DNA of 64,000 nt from CAZMYM01 sp964620325 (GCA_964620325.1 CAZUIM010000006.1:1-64000), one strand, 5' to 3'; shown: positions 1 through 8,376, counted from the stretch's first letter. The notes: generated from the letters alone by a model not told the origin. Numbers and translations are program-made.

Positions 1-193
1 CCCGGTGTCTCAGTCTTTCCACGAGCCCCTTTTACACACGAAACACTACGCAACCTTGCGTCGCACCTTGTGTGCGACGTTTCGTCCGTGTGCGAACCGT
101 GTATCCTCCGAGGCCGGGGAGAACGAACCGCGATAGCCTGTGCCGGGTCGGTCGCTGGAGCGGGCGCCGTCCACGGCGATCGTCCTGTTATCG
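1..193. other. upstream region, no gene recognised
   Basis: I see no convincing coding frame here. The only structure is a perfect 8-bp inverted repeat (CGTCGCAC at 59-66, GTGCGACG at 72-79, 5-nt loop). It is followed by TTTCGTC and could be a weak terminator of whatever lies upstream of the window. Confidence 0.4.
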
Positions 194-222
194 TTGACCG
201 AAATTGCCGGTGGGCCTACAAT
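194..222 (+). promoter_or_regulatory. sigma-70-type promoter of the frr-atp operon
   Basis: TTGACC at 194-199 and TACAAT at 217-222 are separated by 17 bp. The expected start is near 229, which leaves a leader of about 15 nt that still contains the GAGGAG ribosome binding site (231-236) of frr. I see no other promoter of this quality before atpD, so frr and the ATP synthase genes may share it. Confidence 0.75.
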
Positions 223-243
223 GCGTGCGAGAGGAGTTGGAGT

Positions 244-801
244 ATGGCCGAACAGATCCGACGTGAGATGATCGAGCATATGGATCAGACGATCGACGTT
301 CTGAAGTCGAATCTTTCCAAGGTCCAAACCGGGCGCGCGAACCCGGCGATGATCGAGGACGTCATCGTCGACTACTACGGTGCGATGACCCCGCTGAAGC
401 AGTTGGCGACGATCGCCGCGCCCGATCCGAACCTGATTGTGGTTCAGCCGTACGACAAGACGCAGATGGCGGCGGTGGAGAAGGCGATTCTCGCCGCCGA
501 TCTGGGGTTGAACCCGGCGAACGACGGGCACGTGATCCGCGTGAAGATCCCGAAGCTCTCCGAGGAACGCCGGAACGAACTGACCAAGGTGATCAAGGCG
601 CGCGGAGAAGAGGCGAAGGTCGCCCTTCGGAACATCCGACGGGACGCCAACGACAAGCTGGAGCAACTGAAGAAGGACGGGGCCATCTCCGAAGACGAGT
701 ACCACCGCCATCACAAACAGAACGACGAGGCGATTCACGAATACACCCAGACGGTCGACGATCTCGTCGAGGAGAAGGGAAAGCAGATTCAGACGATCTA
801 G
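244..801 (+). CDS. frr: ribosome recycling factor
   Basis: 185-residue ribosome recycling factor. With EF-G it splits the post-termination 70S ribosome so subunits can be reused. Length and sequence are typical: the N-terminal stretch around KVQTGRANPAMIEDV, the hinge-proximal PLKQLATI, and the C-terminal coiled-coil helix with RNIRRDAND are all present. The ATG at 244 is chosen over an upstream in-frame start at 70 because GAGGAG lies 8 nt before it, the promoter lies at 194-222, and the family begins here. It heads the ATP synthase cluster, an unusual neighbour since frr normally follows pyrH or tsf. The 27-nt gap to the next gene suggests co-transcription. Confidence 0.96.
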   Translation: MAEQIRREMIEHMDQTIDVLKSNLSKVQTGRANPAMIEDVIVDYYGAMTPLKQLATIAAPDPNLIVVQPYDKTQMAAVEKAILAADLGLNPANDGHVIRVKIPKLSEERRNELTKVIKARGEEAKVALRNIRRDANDKLEQLKKDGAISEDEYHRHHKQNDEAIHEYTQTVDDLVEEKGKQIQTI

Positions 802-828
802 GAATAGGAGCCGGGTTCTTCCTCGAGC

Positions 829-1209
829 ATGCCGCTTTCTCGCTTCTACGAGTCGATCAGAGCGCTGCGCATCGGTAGCGCGCTTCTTCTTTGCGGGGTT
901 CTCGCGGTGTCGTTGGTCGCCCTCGGTCGGCCGTCCGCCGGCGGCGGGGTGATGATTGGATTCGTCTTGTTCGCGGGGAACGTCCTGCTCCTGCTGGAGG
1001 CGGGGCGGGCGCTCCTCGGCGGAGATCGACGGGGCGGGCGGGCCGCCGTCGTGGCCTCGACGTTCGGACGGCTCCTCCTCCTCGGCCTCGCCCTGGCCGG
1101 CGTGTTCGTCGGTCTCGGTCGTTCGGTCGGAATTGGGGCTTGTGGAGGGCTGTTGCTCGCGCAGGTACACTTGCACCTTCCAGTCCGAAGGACGGGGGTC
1201 GTCATCTGA
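829..1209 (+). CDS. atpI: ATP synthase protein I-like membrane protein
   Basis: 126-residue protein with about four hydrophobic segments (roughly residues 16-33, 42-60, 79-97, 101-115) and no catalytic motif. Position immediately before atpB, length and topology fit AtpI, a poorly conserved assembly or Mg2+/c-ring chaperone of F-type ATP synthase. Its stop codon overlaps the atpB start (TGATG at 1207-1211), so the two are probably translationally coupled. Sequence similarity alone would not be enough to name it; the assignment rests on context. Confidence 0.7.
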   Translation: MPLSRFYESIRALRIGSALLLCGVLAVSLVALGRPSAGGGVMIGFVLFAGNVLLLLEAGRALLGGDRRGGRAAVVASTFGRLLLLGLALAGVFVGLGRSVGIGACGGLLLAQVHLHLPVRRTGVVI

Positions 1210-1925
1210 TGTTCGAGCAGCTGGGTGCGTTGCTGACCCATCTCGGGGAAAAGCGGATCGCGATTCTGAATGTGGCGGGTCTCGAAATCCGCTTCGACGT
1301 CATGGCGATTCTGATGTCGTGGGTCGTCATCGTCCTGCTCGTGATCCTCGCGCTCGTCCTCCGGCGCGGCCTTCGCCAGCCGGTGGACGAGAAGCCGAAC
1401 CGGACGCAGGCCGCGCTGGATGCGCTCATGGACCTGTTGAAGGGGCAGCTTTCGGACAACTTCGCGTCGGAACGGCTCGCGAGAATGATGTTCCCGTTCA
1501 TCTCGACGCTCTTCTTGTACGTTCTGATGTCGAACTGGCTCGGGGTGATTCCGTATCTCAGCTCTCCGACGCAGAACATCAACGTCACCTTCGGATTGGC
1601 GTTGATGGTCTTTTTCATGTCACACGTGCTCGCGGTGCGGTTCAAGGGTCCGCGCCGATACCTGAGGAGCTTCGTCGAGCCGTACGCGTTCATGCTGCCG
1701 ATCAACCTCGTCGGCGAGGTCGCGAAGCCTCTGTCGCACGCGTTTCGTCTGTTCGGGAACATCTTGGCGGGGACGATTCTGGTGACCGTAGTCATGGTCA
1801 AGTTCGCCCCGATCGTCGTTCCGCCCGTCTTGAACATCTTCTTCGGGCTCTTCTTCGGGGGAATTCAGGCGTTCGTCTTCGCCATTCTGGCTGTGGCGTA
1901 CATCAACGTGGCTGTCGAGGAATAG
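1209..1925 (+). CDS. atpB: F-type ATP synthase subunit a
   Basis: 238-residue membrane stator subunit that carries ions to and from the c-ring. The essential helix contains SHAFRLFGN with the conserved arginine at residue 180, and the PTQNINVTFG segment (residues 120-129) stands where subunit a usually has PT-x-D-L-N. Five to six hydrophobic helices are visible. The ATG at 1209 lies inside the atpI stop (TGATG). Starts further upstream in the same frame would run antisense-like basic sequence through atpI and are rejected. Together with the two-carboxylate c subunit downstream it forms the Fo ion channel. Confidence 0.95.
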   Translation: MFEQLGALLTHLGEKRIAILNVAGLEIRFDVMAILMSWVVIVLLVILALVLRRGLRQPVDEKPNRTQAALDALMDLLKGQLSDNFASERLARMMFPFISTLFLYVLMSNWLGVIPYLSSPTQNINVTFGLALMVFFMSHVLAVRFKGPRRYLRSFVEPYAFMLPINLVGEVAKPLSHAFRLFGNILAGTILVTVVMVKFAPIVVPPVLNIFFGLFFGGIQAFVFAILAVAYINVAVEE

Positions 1926-1934
1926 GGAGGGAAC

Positions 1935-2210
1935 ATGCTGCAGGAAGCGCAAGACGTAGCGAGTGGAATCAGCGGTGCCGACATCGCGACCGCAGCGAAG
2001 TACATCGCGGCGGGACTGTGCATGGGGATCGGAGCGATCGGATCTGCAATCGGTGAAGGGCTTGCGGCGGCGCACGCGCTCGACGGGATGGCCCGACAAC
2101 CGGAGATGCAGGGTGCGTTGCTTCGAACGATGGTTCTCGGACAAGCGATCACGGAAACGACCGGGATCTACTCGCTTCTGATCGCCATCGTCTTGTTGTT
2201 CGTCATTTAG
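1935..2210 (+). CDS. atpE: F-type ATP synthase subunit c, Na+-type with two carboxylates
   Basis: 91-residue rotor-ring hairpin. Helix 1 has the glycine-rich GIGAIGSAIGEG and helix 2 ends in GQAITETTGIYSLL. By eye it aligns with Na+-binding c subunits of the Ilyobacter type: E74 is the ion-binding glutamate, T75 stands for the neighbouring Ser/Thr ligand and Y79 for the stabilising tyrosine. Helix 1 carries glutamate (E41) where Ilyobacter has Gln32. E41 and E74 are 33 residues apart, the same spacing as Glu32/Glu65 of the Fusobacterium nucleatum two-carboxylate rotor. This predicts Na+ rather than pure H+ coupling. The loop has the usual ARQPE. A strong AGGGAGG precedes the ATG. Confidence 0.95.
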   Translation: MLQEAQDVASGISGADIATAAKYIAAGLCMGIGAIGSAIGEGLAAAHALDGMARQPEMQGALLRTMVLGQAITETTGIYSLLIAIVLLFVI

Positions 2211-2219
2211 GAGGGGGTC

Positions 2220-2744
2220 GTGTCGTTCGAGTGGGGAACGATCGTCAAGAGCATCAACTGGACGCTCGTCTTCAACCTGATCAACTTTGCGATCCTCCTG
2301 TATCTGCTGAAGCGATTCCTGCTCAAGCCGGCGGTCGAGTACCTCGACAAGCGACGGGAGTTGATCTCGTCCCGAATGGCGTCGGCGCGGGAGAGCGAGG
2401 AAGAGGCGACCGCGCTGGTCGAGGAACGCTCACGAGAGCTCGCCTCGGCGCGGGAGCGCTCGACCCAGATCGTCGAGAGTGCGGAAGCGCGTTCGGCGGA
2501 GATGATCGATCAGGCGAAGGGCATGGCGAAGGCGGAAGCCGATCGGATCGTCGCCGATGCGCGAGCGCGGCTGGAGCAGGAGCGCGACCAGATGATCCGC
2601 GATCTGAAGTCGGCCTACGCCGAGATCGCCGTTCTCGGCGCGCAGCGCGTCCTCGACCGTGAAGTGAAGGTCGAGGATCATCGCCGCCTCCTCGACCAGT
2701 TGGTCGCCGAGATCGACGAGGAAGCGCTGAAGGTACGACCGTGA
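2220..2744 (+). CDS. atpF: F-type ATP synthase subunit b
   Basis: 174-residue peripheral-stalk subunit: one N-terminal membrane helix (about residues 13-31, ending near LKRFLLKP), then a long charged coiled coil rich in Glu, Arg and Ala. The start is GTG at 2220, preceded by TAGGAGGGGGTC. The gene ends inside the start of atpH (GTGA at 2741-2744), a 4-nt overlap. Only one b-type gene is present, so the stalk is probably a b2 homodimer. Confidence 0.94.
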   Translation: MSFEWGTIVKSINWTLVFNLINFAILLYLLKRFLLKPAVEYLDKRRELISSRMASARESEEEATALVEERSRELASARERSTQIVESAEARSAEMIDQAKGMAKAEADRIVADARARLEQERDQMIRDLKSAYAEIAVLGAQRVLDREVKVEDHRRLLDQLVAEIDEEALKVRP

Positions 2745-3274
2745 GGTCGAGGGAGATCGCGGGACGGTACGCCGGCGCGCTCTATGCCGTGGCGGTCGAG
2801 GAGGGGACGGTCGCCGAGGTCACAGCCGAGCTGTGCAGCGTTGTCGGGGAGATGCGCGAGGTCGAGAACTTCGGTCGATTCCTGACGCATCCGCTGATTC
2901 CCCGCCAGCGGAAGATCGAGTTGATCGAAGAGGCGTTTCCGGACTTGTCGCCGCCGGTGGCGAACATGGTCCGCCTGTTGGTCCGAAATCGCCGGGAGGG
3001 GTACCTCGAGCTGATCGAGGACGAGTTCCTGGACGTTCGATCGGCGGCCGAGAACCACGCGCGCGTGCGCGTCGTCACCGCGACGCCGCTCGATGAGAAG
3101 GACCGGACGCGACTGGTCGAGTGCCTCGAGCGAGCCCTCGGCCAGACGGTCAGCCTGGAAGCCGCGTGCGAAGAGGGGCTTCTGGCAGGGATCCGGATCG
3201 AGGTCGAGGGCAGAACGATCGATGCGTCGCTTCGGTCGAGGCTGAGCGAGTTGCGGCACTCGCTCGAGCAGTAG
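2741..3274 (+). CDS. atpH: F-type ATP synthase subunit delta
   Basis: 177-residue delta (OSCP) subunit that ties the peripheral stalk to the top of the F1 head. Family-typical segments are IAGRYAGALYAVAVEE at the N-terminus, RLLVRNRREGYLELI in the middle, and the C-terminal EGLLAGIRIEVEGRTIDASLRSRL. GTG start overlaps the atpF stop by 4 nt. It is separated from atpA by 9 nt holding a GGGAGGA ribosome binding site. Confidence 0.94.
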   Translation: MRSREIAGRYAGALYAVAVEEGTVAEVTAELCSVVGEMREVENFGRFLTHPLIPRQRKIELIEEAFPDLSPPVANMVRLLVRNRREGYLELIEDEFLDVRSAAENHARVRVVTATPLDEKDRTRLVECLERALGQTVSLEAACEEGLLAGIRIEVEGRTIDASLRSRLSELRHSLEQ

Positions 3275-3283
3275 GGAGGAAAC

Positions 3284-4795
3284 GTGGCAGCGACCCGCAA
3301 GGACGAGATCACGGCGATTCTGAAGGAACAGATCAAGGGATTCCGCTACGACCTCGAAATGCAGGAGGTTGGCGTCGTCGTCGAAGTGGGAGACGGAATC
3401 GCCCGAGTCTACGGGCTCGAGCGGGCGATGGCCTCGGAGATCGTCGAGTTTCCGGGCGAGCTCTACGGACTCGTCTTGAATCTGGAAGAGGAGTCGGTTG
3501 GAATCGCCCTTTTCGGCGACAGCGAGAGGGTTCAGGAGGGGGACGAGGTTCGGCGGACCGGACGGGTTCTCGAGACGCTGGTCGGGGAGAACATGCTCGG
3601 GCGCGTCGTCGATCCGCTCGGTCGGCCGCTCGACGGAGGAGACCCGATCGAAGGGGCCGAGACGCGGAAGGCGGAGATCATCGCCCCGGGAGTCATCGAG
3701 AGGCAGCCGGTCGACACGCCGCTCCAAACGGGGCTCAAGTCGATCGACGCCATGACACCGATCGGGCGCGGCCAGCGCGAGTTGATCATCGGCGATCGGC
3801 GGACGGGGAAGACGGCGATCGCGCTCGACACGATCATCAACCAGAAGGACGACGACGTCGTCTGTGTCTACGTCGCGATCGGTCAGAAGTCATCCACGGT
3901 CGCGCGAATCATCGACACGCTGCGGCGGTACGATGCGATGGCGTACACGATCGTCGTCGCCGCCGACGCGAACTCGCCGACACCGATGCAGTACTTGGCT
4001 CCGTACGCCGGCTGCGCGATGGCGGAGTACTTCACCTACAAAGGTCAGGACGCGTTCATCGTCTACGACGATCTGTCCAAGCACGCGGTCGCGTATCGGG
4101 AGCTGTCGCTCCTGTTGCGACGCCCGCCGGGGCGCGAGGCGTACCCGGGGGACATCTTCTACACCCACTCGCGGCTGCTCGAACGGGCCGCTCGCCTCTC
4201 CGACGAGCACGGCGGCGGTTCGCTGACGGCGTTCCCGATCATCGAGACGAAAGCGGGCGACATCACCGCCTACATTCCGACGAACGTGATCAGCATCACC
4301 GACGGCCAGATCTACCTTGAGACCGATCTGTTCAACCAAGGGCTCCGCCCGGCGATCAACGTCGGGAACTCGGTCTCTCGCGTCGGCGGCGAGGCGCAGA
4401 TCAAGGCGATGTCGCAGATTGCCGGACCGTTGCGACTCGAGCTGTCGCAGTACCGGGAGCTCGAGGCGTTCGCCGAGTTCTCGGCCGACCTCGACGAGGA
4501 GTCGAAGGCTCAGCTGGCGCGGGGCGATCGCCTGATGGAGATCCTCAAGCAGAAGCAGTACCAGCCGATGCCGGTCGAGGAGCAGATCGTGTCGCTGTTC
4601 GTCGGCGTCGAGAACCACCTCTCCGATGTCGACGTCGGGGAGGTCGGCCGATTCGAGGAGGAGTGGCTCCGGTTCGTCCGAGAGGAACACGAGGACATCT
4701 TGTCGACGATTCGGGAAGAGAGACGGTTTACCGATGACGTGCGCGCGCGGCTCGACGAAGCTGTCGCCGCGTTCAAGGAGCAGTTCGGGGGCTAG
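3284..4795 (+). CDS. atpA: F-type ATP synthase subunit alpha
   Basis: 503-residue non-catalytic nucleotide-binding F1 subunit. The Walker A loop GDRRTGKT lies near residues 169-176, with R where most homologues have Q. The catalytic-site arginine region NVGNSVSRVGG is present. GTG start with a good ribosome binding site. It is followed directly by atpG, whose ATG comes right after the TAG. Length and domain order (N-terminal beta barrel, RecA-like core, helical C-terminus) are normal. Confidence 0.97.
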   Translation: MAATRKDEITAILKEQIKGFRYDLEMQEVGVVVEVGDGIARVYGLERAMASEIVEFPGELYGLVLNLEEESVGIALFGDSERVQEGDEVRRTGRVLETLVGENMLGRVVDPLGRPLDGGDPIEGAETRKAEIIAPGVIERQPVDTPLQTGLKSIDAMTPIGRGQRELIIGDRRTGKTAIALDTIINQKDDDVVCVYVAIGQKSSTVARIIDTLRRYDAMAYTIVVAADANSPTPMQYLAPYAGCAMAEYFTYKGQDAFIVYDDLSKHAVAYRELSLLLRRPPGREAYPGDIFYTHSRLLERAARLSDEHGGGSLTAFPIIETKAGDITAYIPTNVISITDGQIYLETDLFNQGLRPAINVGNSVSRVGGEAQIKAMSQIAGPLRLELSQYRELEAFAEFSADLDEESKAQLARGDRLMEILKQKQYQPMPVEEQIVSLFVGVENHLSDVDVGEVGRFEEEWLRFVREEHEDILSTIREERRFTDDVRARLDEAVAAFKEQFGG

Positions 4796-5647
4796 ATGGC
4801 CGGTCAAGTTCGCACGATCAAACGGCGTATCCGAAACATCGAGGAGATCGGGCAGATCACGCGCGCGATGAACGCGATCGCGATGACCAAGGTCGCGCGG
4901 ATGAAGCGACGGCTCGCGCAGACGCGCCCGTATGCGATCGGGCTCGAGGAGTTCCTCGCCGACGCCCTCGGACGCCTCCCGGTCGACAGCGAACCGAACC
5001 CCCTGTTGACCGACAATGGCTCGTCTGTCCCCGGTTTCCTCGTGTTGAATTCGGATCGGGGTCTCTGCGGACGGTACAAGGGGGAACTGAATCGCCGGGG
5101 CGACGAGCTTCTGGCAGAGGAGGCGGACGCGCGGCTCTTCGCCGGAGGGGAGAAGGCGCGCCTTCACTTCGAGCGGCGAGGGATCAAGCCGATCCGAACG
5201 TACAGCCGCGTGTACGACGTTCCGACCTACGACGTGGCCGGCCGGATCGCCGACGATCTGATCGAGCTTTTCCGAGCGGGAGAGGTCGGGCGCGTCGACG
5301 TCATCTACATGCAGTTCGAGTCCGATCTTCGCCAGCGCCTCGTCGTCGAGCGATTCCTGCCTGTATCGACGGAGGCGAGGATCAACGACGCGCTCGCCGA
5401 GCCGGCGGCGGCCGAGTTGGTCGACGAACTCCTCCCGATCTACCTTCGTGGAACGCTCTACCGGGCGATCCTCGAGACGAAGGCGAGTGAGGATGCGATC
5501 CGTCGACAGGCGATGAAGAGCGCGACCGACAACGCGGAGGACCTGCTGAAGGGGCTCACCCGCGTCTTCAACAGAGCGAGGCAGCAGGCGATCACGCGCG
5601 AGATCGCCGACATCATCGGGGGCGCGGAGGCGCTTCGAACGAGCTGA
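4796..5647 (+). CDS. atpG: F-type ATP synthase subunit gamma
   Basis: 283-residue central rotor shaft. The N-terminal helix begins with KRRIRNIEEIGQITRAM and the C-terminal helix contains MKSATDNAEDLL and FNRARQQAITREI, the two ends that form the coiled coil in the F1 bore. The middle domain has the conserved SDRGLCG. No inserted segment of the photosynthetic type is seen. Since epsilon is not encoded next to atpD, gamma may be the only clearly encoded central-stalk subunit in this locus. Confidence 0.96.
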   Translation: MAGQVRTIKRRIRNIEEIGQITRAMNAIAMTKVARMKRRLAQTRPYAIGLEEFLADALGRLPVDSEPNPLLTDNGSSVPGFLVLNSDRGLCGRYKGELNRRGDELLAEEADARLFAGGEKARLHFERRGIKPIRTYSRVYDVPTYDVAGRIADDLIELFRAGEVGRVDVIYMQFESDLRQRLVVERFLPVSTEARINDALAEPAAAELVDELLPIYLRGTLYRAILETKASEDAIRRQAMKSATDNAEDLLKGLTRVFNRARQQAITREIADIIGGAEALRTS

Positions 5648-5671
5648 TCCAAAGGATTGAGAGGACGATCG

Positions 5672-7105
5672 ATGGAAGGCGAACACGCAATCGGAAGGAT
5701 CACGGAGATCAAGGGACCGGTCATCGACGCCCGGTTCGAGAAGGGACGGCTTCCGCGCGTGAACGACGCGGTTCGCGTCGAACGGGCCGGAGAGCGTGAT
5801 CTGATCCTCGAGGTTGCACAGCATCTCGGTGACGACGTCATCCGCGCGATCGCGATGGACTCGACCGACGGGCTGTCGCGCGGAATGGAGATTATCCACA
5901 CGGGGGGGCCGATCACCGTTCCCGTCGGCGAAAAGATGCTCGGACGGTTGATCAACATCACCGGCGATCCGATCGACGAGTTGCCGCCCCCCGAGACGAA
6001 GGAACGGTACTCGATTCATCGGAAGGCGCCGAGCCTCCTCGATCAAGAGACGGAGTCCGAGGTCTTCGAGACGGGGATCAAGGTGATCGATCTGGTCGCC
6101 CCCTTCCCGCGGGGTGGAAAGATCGGGACGTTCGGCGGGGCCGGCGTCGGGAAGACGGTCCTGATCATGGAGTTGATCCGCTCGATCGCCTACGAGCACC
6201 AGGGGAACTCGGTCTTCGCGGGCGTTGGAGAGCGAAGCCGCGAGGGGAACGACCTGTATCTTCAGATGAAGGAGGCCGGCGTTCTCGACAGTACGGCGCT
6301 CGTCTACGGACAGATGAACGAGCCGCCCGGGGCCAGGTTCCGTGTCGGACTGACCGGCGTGACCGTCGCCGAGTACTTCCGCGATCAGGGCAGAGACGTC
6401 CTGCTGTTCATCGACAACATCTTCCGGTTTGCTCAGGCCGGCAGCGAAGTGTCGGCCCTTCTCGGGAGGATGCCCTCCGAGGTCGGCTATCAGCCGACGC
6501 TGGCGACCGAGATGGGGGAGCTTCAGGAACGGATCACGTCGACGAAGAGGGGATCGATCACGTCGATGCAGGCGATCTATGTTCCGGCCGACGACCTGAC
6601 CGATCCGGCTCCGGCGACCGTCTTCTCGCACCTCGACGCGTCGATCACGCTGTCGCGGGAGATCGTCGAGAAGGGGATCTACCCGGCGGTCGACCCGCTG
6701 CAATCGAACTCGACGATGCTCGATCCGAACGTGATCAGTCGCGAGCACTACCGGGTGGCGCGTGCGACGCTCGAGATCCTCCAACGCTACGAAGATCTCC
6801 GCGACATCATCGCGATCATGGGAATGGACGAGCTCTCCGAGGAAGATCAGTTGACCGTTCGCCGCGCCCGGAAGGTTCAACGCTTCATGAGTCAGCCGAT
6901 GTTCGTCGCTGAGCACTTCACTGGGCGGTCGGGCGCCTACGTCAAGCTCAACGACACCATCAAGGGGTTCGCGATGATCGTTGACGGCGAATTGGACCGG
7001 ATTCCCGAACAGGCCTTCTACATGGCCGGGACGATCGACGAGGTCCTCGAACGAGCGCGAGGCTCGGATGAGGTCTCCGACGACGCCGAAGAGAGCGGGG
7101 GATGA
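5672..7105 (+). CDS. atpD: F-type ATP synthase subunit beta
   Basis: 477-residue catalytic F1 subunit. Walker A GGAGVGKT lies near residues 155-162. The catalytic glutamate segment GERSREGNDLY, the IFRFAQAGSEVSALLGRMPS stretch and the C-terminal DELSEED motif are all intact. ATG at 5672 is preferred to a TTG at 5657 because GAGAGGA sits 6 nt before it. The stop overlaps the next gene (ATGA at 7102-7105). In most operons atpC (epsilon) would follow here; instead there is a methyltransferase. Confidence 0.97.
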   Translation: MEGEHAIGRITEIKGPVIDARFEKGRLPRVNDAVRVERAGERDLILEVAQHLGDDVIRAIAMDSTDGLSRGMEIIHTGGPITVPVGEKMLGRLINITGDPIDELPPPETKERYSIHRKAPSLLDQETESEVFETGIKVIDLVAPFPRGGKIGTFGGAGVGKTVLIMELIRSIAYEHQGNSVFAGVGERSREGNDLYLQMKEAGVLDSTALVYGQMNEPPGARFRVGLTGVTVAEYFRDQGRDVLLFIDNIFRFAQAGSEVSALLGRMPSEVGYQPTLATEMGELQERITSTKRGSITSMQAIYVPADDLTDPAPATVFSHLDASITLSREIVEKGIYPAVDPLQSNSTMLDPNVISREHYRVARATLEILQRYEDLRDIIAIMGMDELSEEDQLTVRRARKVQRFMSQPMFVAEHFTGRSGAYVKLNDTIKGFAMIVDGELDRIPEQAFYMAGTIDEVLERARGSDEVSDDAEESGG

Positions 7106-7791
7106 GGCTTCTTCGCTGGCTTCCCGAGAGCTGGCGACGACGGATGCGAGACTACGCCCCGAGGGGATTCCCCGACGTGAGCTCCTGCGGTGCCTTCTAC
7201 GACGTGCGGGCGCGTCTCTTCCGCGGAGACGAGGCGGCCGTGCTCGAGTACTCGGACCTCGCCATTCAGGAACGGTTGTTCGAGCGGGCCGTGGAGCTCC
7301 TTCCGCCCCACGGGCAAGTTCTCGACGTCGGCTGCGGGCTCGGGCACCTGTTCGATTTCCTCATGAAGCGGCGGGCCGACGTCGATGCCTACCACGGGAT
7401 CGACGTCAGCGGCGCGATGATTCGGACGGCCGGGGAGCGGCTGGAGGCGGCCGATCACGCTCGACTGGAACTCGTCGACTTGACGGAGACGGCGCTTCCG
7501 GAAGGAAGTCACGATGTCGGCTACATCATCAGCGTGCTCGGCTATCCGATCGGGCCGGACCCGATGCGTGTGATGATGTCCATTCTTCGGAACGCGTTCG
7601 ACGCGTGCGTCGATGGAATTGCGTTCACTCACGTCATGGATGGTCGCCGAGAGAGACCGCTCGCCTTTCCGATCGCTCCGGAGGTCCTCGCGGCAATCTG
7701 CGAGCGAGAGCTGGGGGCAACGACCGAGATCGACGATGACGGAACGAGCTTCACGTATCTCATGAGCCTCCGTCATCGCCACCAGGCCTGA
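7102..7791 (+). CDS. class I SAM-dependent methyltransferase
   Basis: 229-residue Rossmann-fold methyltransferase. Motif I is VLDVGCGLGHLFDF (about residues 74-87), and the acidic residue of motif II falls in YHGIDVSGAMI. Substrate is unknown. The N-terminal 50 residues are specific to this protein, and the fold resembles small-molecule methyltransferases. It overlaps atpD by 4 nt in the position normally held by atpC, so it is likely co-expressed with the ATP synthase. It has no resemblance to epsilon. Confidence 0.8.
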   Translation: MRLLRWLPESWRRRMRDYAPRGFPDVSSCGAFYDVRARLFRGDEAAVLEYSDLAIQERLFERAVELLPPHGQVLDVGCGLGHLFDFLMKRRADVDAYHGIDVSGAMIRTAGERLEAADHARLELVDLTETALPEGSHDVGYIISVLGYPIGPDPMRVMMSILRNAFDACVDGIAFTHVMDGRRERPLAFPIAPEVLAAICERELGATTEIDDDGTSFTYLMSLRHRHQA

Positions 7792-8175
7792 TCGCCGTCC
7801 GTGGTGAATGGTCAGACCTGCACACAATCCGGCAAAGACGGAGCGGGCTGTCACGGCGGAGTGTGACGGTATCCGTTCTGGACATGCGCCGTGTGCGATT
7901 TCCCGTTTGGGAGTACGATGCGGCGGTTCGATGTGACGGCAATCGTTCCATCGTTGAACGTCCGATGGTTCTTGACGGTTGCACACCGGTCCGCGGAATC
8001 GTCGATCCTGAGTGCATCACCCGCTCCGTTGAACCTCCGAGCGAAGGGCGGCTTCGAGGAAGACCCGTTCGAGTTCGAGGAGGTCTCCTAACATCTTACC
8101 AGAAAAGACAAACGATGTAACCACCCGCATCGATCGGTGAACGTGACGCGCCGTGCGGCGATCGGAAACGTTGAA
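7792..8175. other. intergenic region, no gene supported
   Basis: About 380 nt between the methyltransferase and the tRNA promoter. Short frames exist on both strands but none has a ribosome binding site plus protein-like composition. The 3' part (about 8091-8125) is AT-richer than its surroundings. Nothing else is recognised. Confidence 0.5.
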
Positions 8176-8204
8176 TTGACCCCATTTCGAGCGGACCGTA
8201 TAAT
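8176..8204 (+). promoter_or_regulatory. strong promoter of the tRNA-Cys/tRNA-Val transcript
   Basis: TTGACC at 8176-8181 and a perfect TATAAT at 8199-8204, 17 bp apart. Expected start is near 8211, seven bases before tRNA-Cys. Confidence 0.85.
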
Positions 8205-8217
8205 CGCAGGCGGATTC

Positions 8218-8292
8218 GGCGGCGTAGCCAAGTGGTAAGGCAAGGGACTGCAAATCCCTGATTCAGCGGTTCGAATCCGCTCGCCGCCTCCA
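8218..8292 (+). tRNA. tRNA-Cys(GCA)
   Basis: 75-nt cloverleaf. Acceptor stem GGCGGCG (8218-8224) pairs with CGCCGCC (8282-8288); the D arm is GCC/GGC; the anticodon arm is AGGGA-CTGCAAA-TCCCT with anticodon GCA; the T arm is AGCGG/CCGCT with TTCGAAT. Discriminator is T, and CCA is encoded at 8290-8292. Confidence 0.97.
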
Positions 8293-8300
8293 CGGTCGTA

Positions 8301-8376
8301 GGGTGGTTAGCTCAGCTGGGAGAGCGCATGCTTGACGTGCATGAGGTCACAGGTTCGAGTCCTGTACCACCCACCA
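8301..8376 (+). tRNA. tRNA-Val(GAC)
   Basis: 76-nt cloverleaf. Acceptor stem GGGTGGT (8301-8307) pairs with ACCACCC (8366-8372). The anticodon arm CATGC-TTGACGT-GCATG has anticodon GAC; the T arm is intact and CCA is encoded at 8374-8376. It lies 8 nt after tRNA-Cys, so both come from one transcript. Confidence 0.97.

Noticed and set aside
3890..6916. 1,008-codon open frame on the minus strand through atpA, atpG and atpD
   Set aside because: It is antisense to three intact conserved genes and has the Arg/Asp/Leu-rich composition typical of shadow frames in GC-rich DNA.
7891..8091. 66-codon plus-strand frame between the methyltransferase and the tRNAs
   Set aside because: No ribosome binding site and no recognisable motif; both strands are equally open, so coding is not supported.
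8096..8293. 65-codon minus-strand frame over tRNA-Cys
   Set aside because: It is the antisense of the tRNA; such frames are a well-known annotation artefact.
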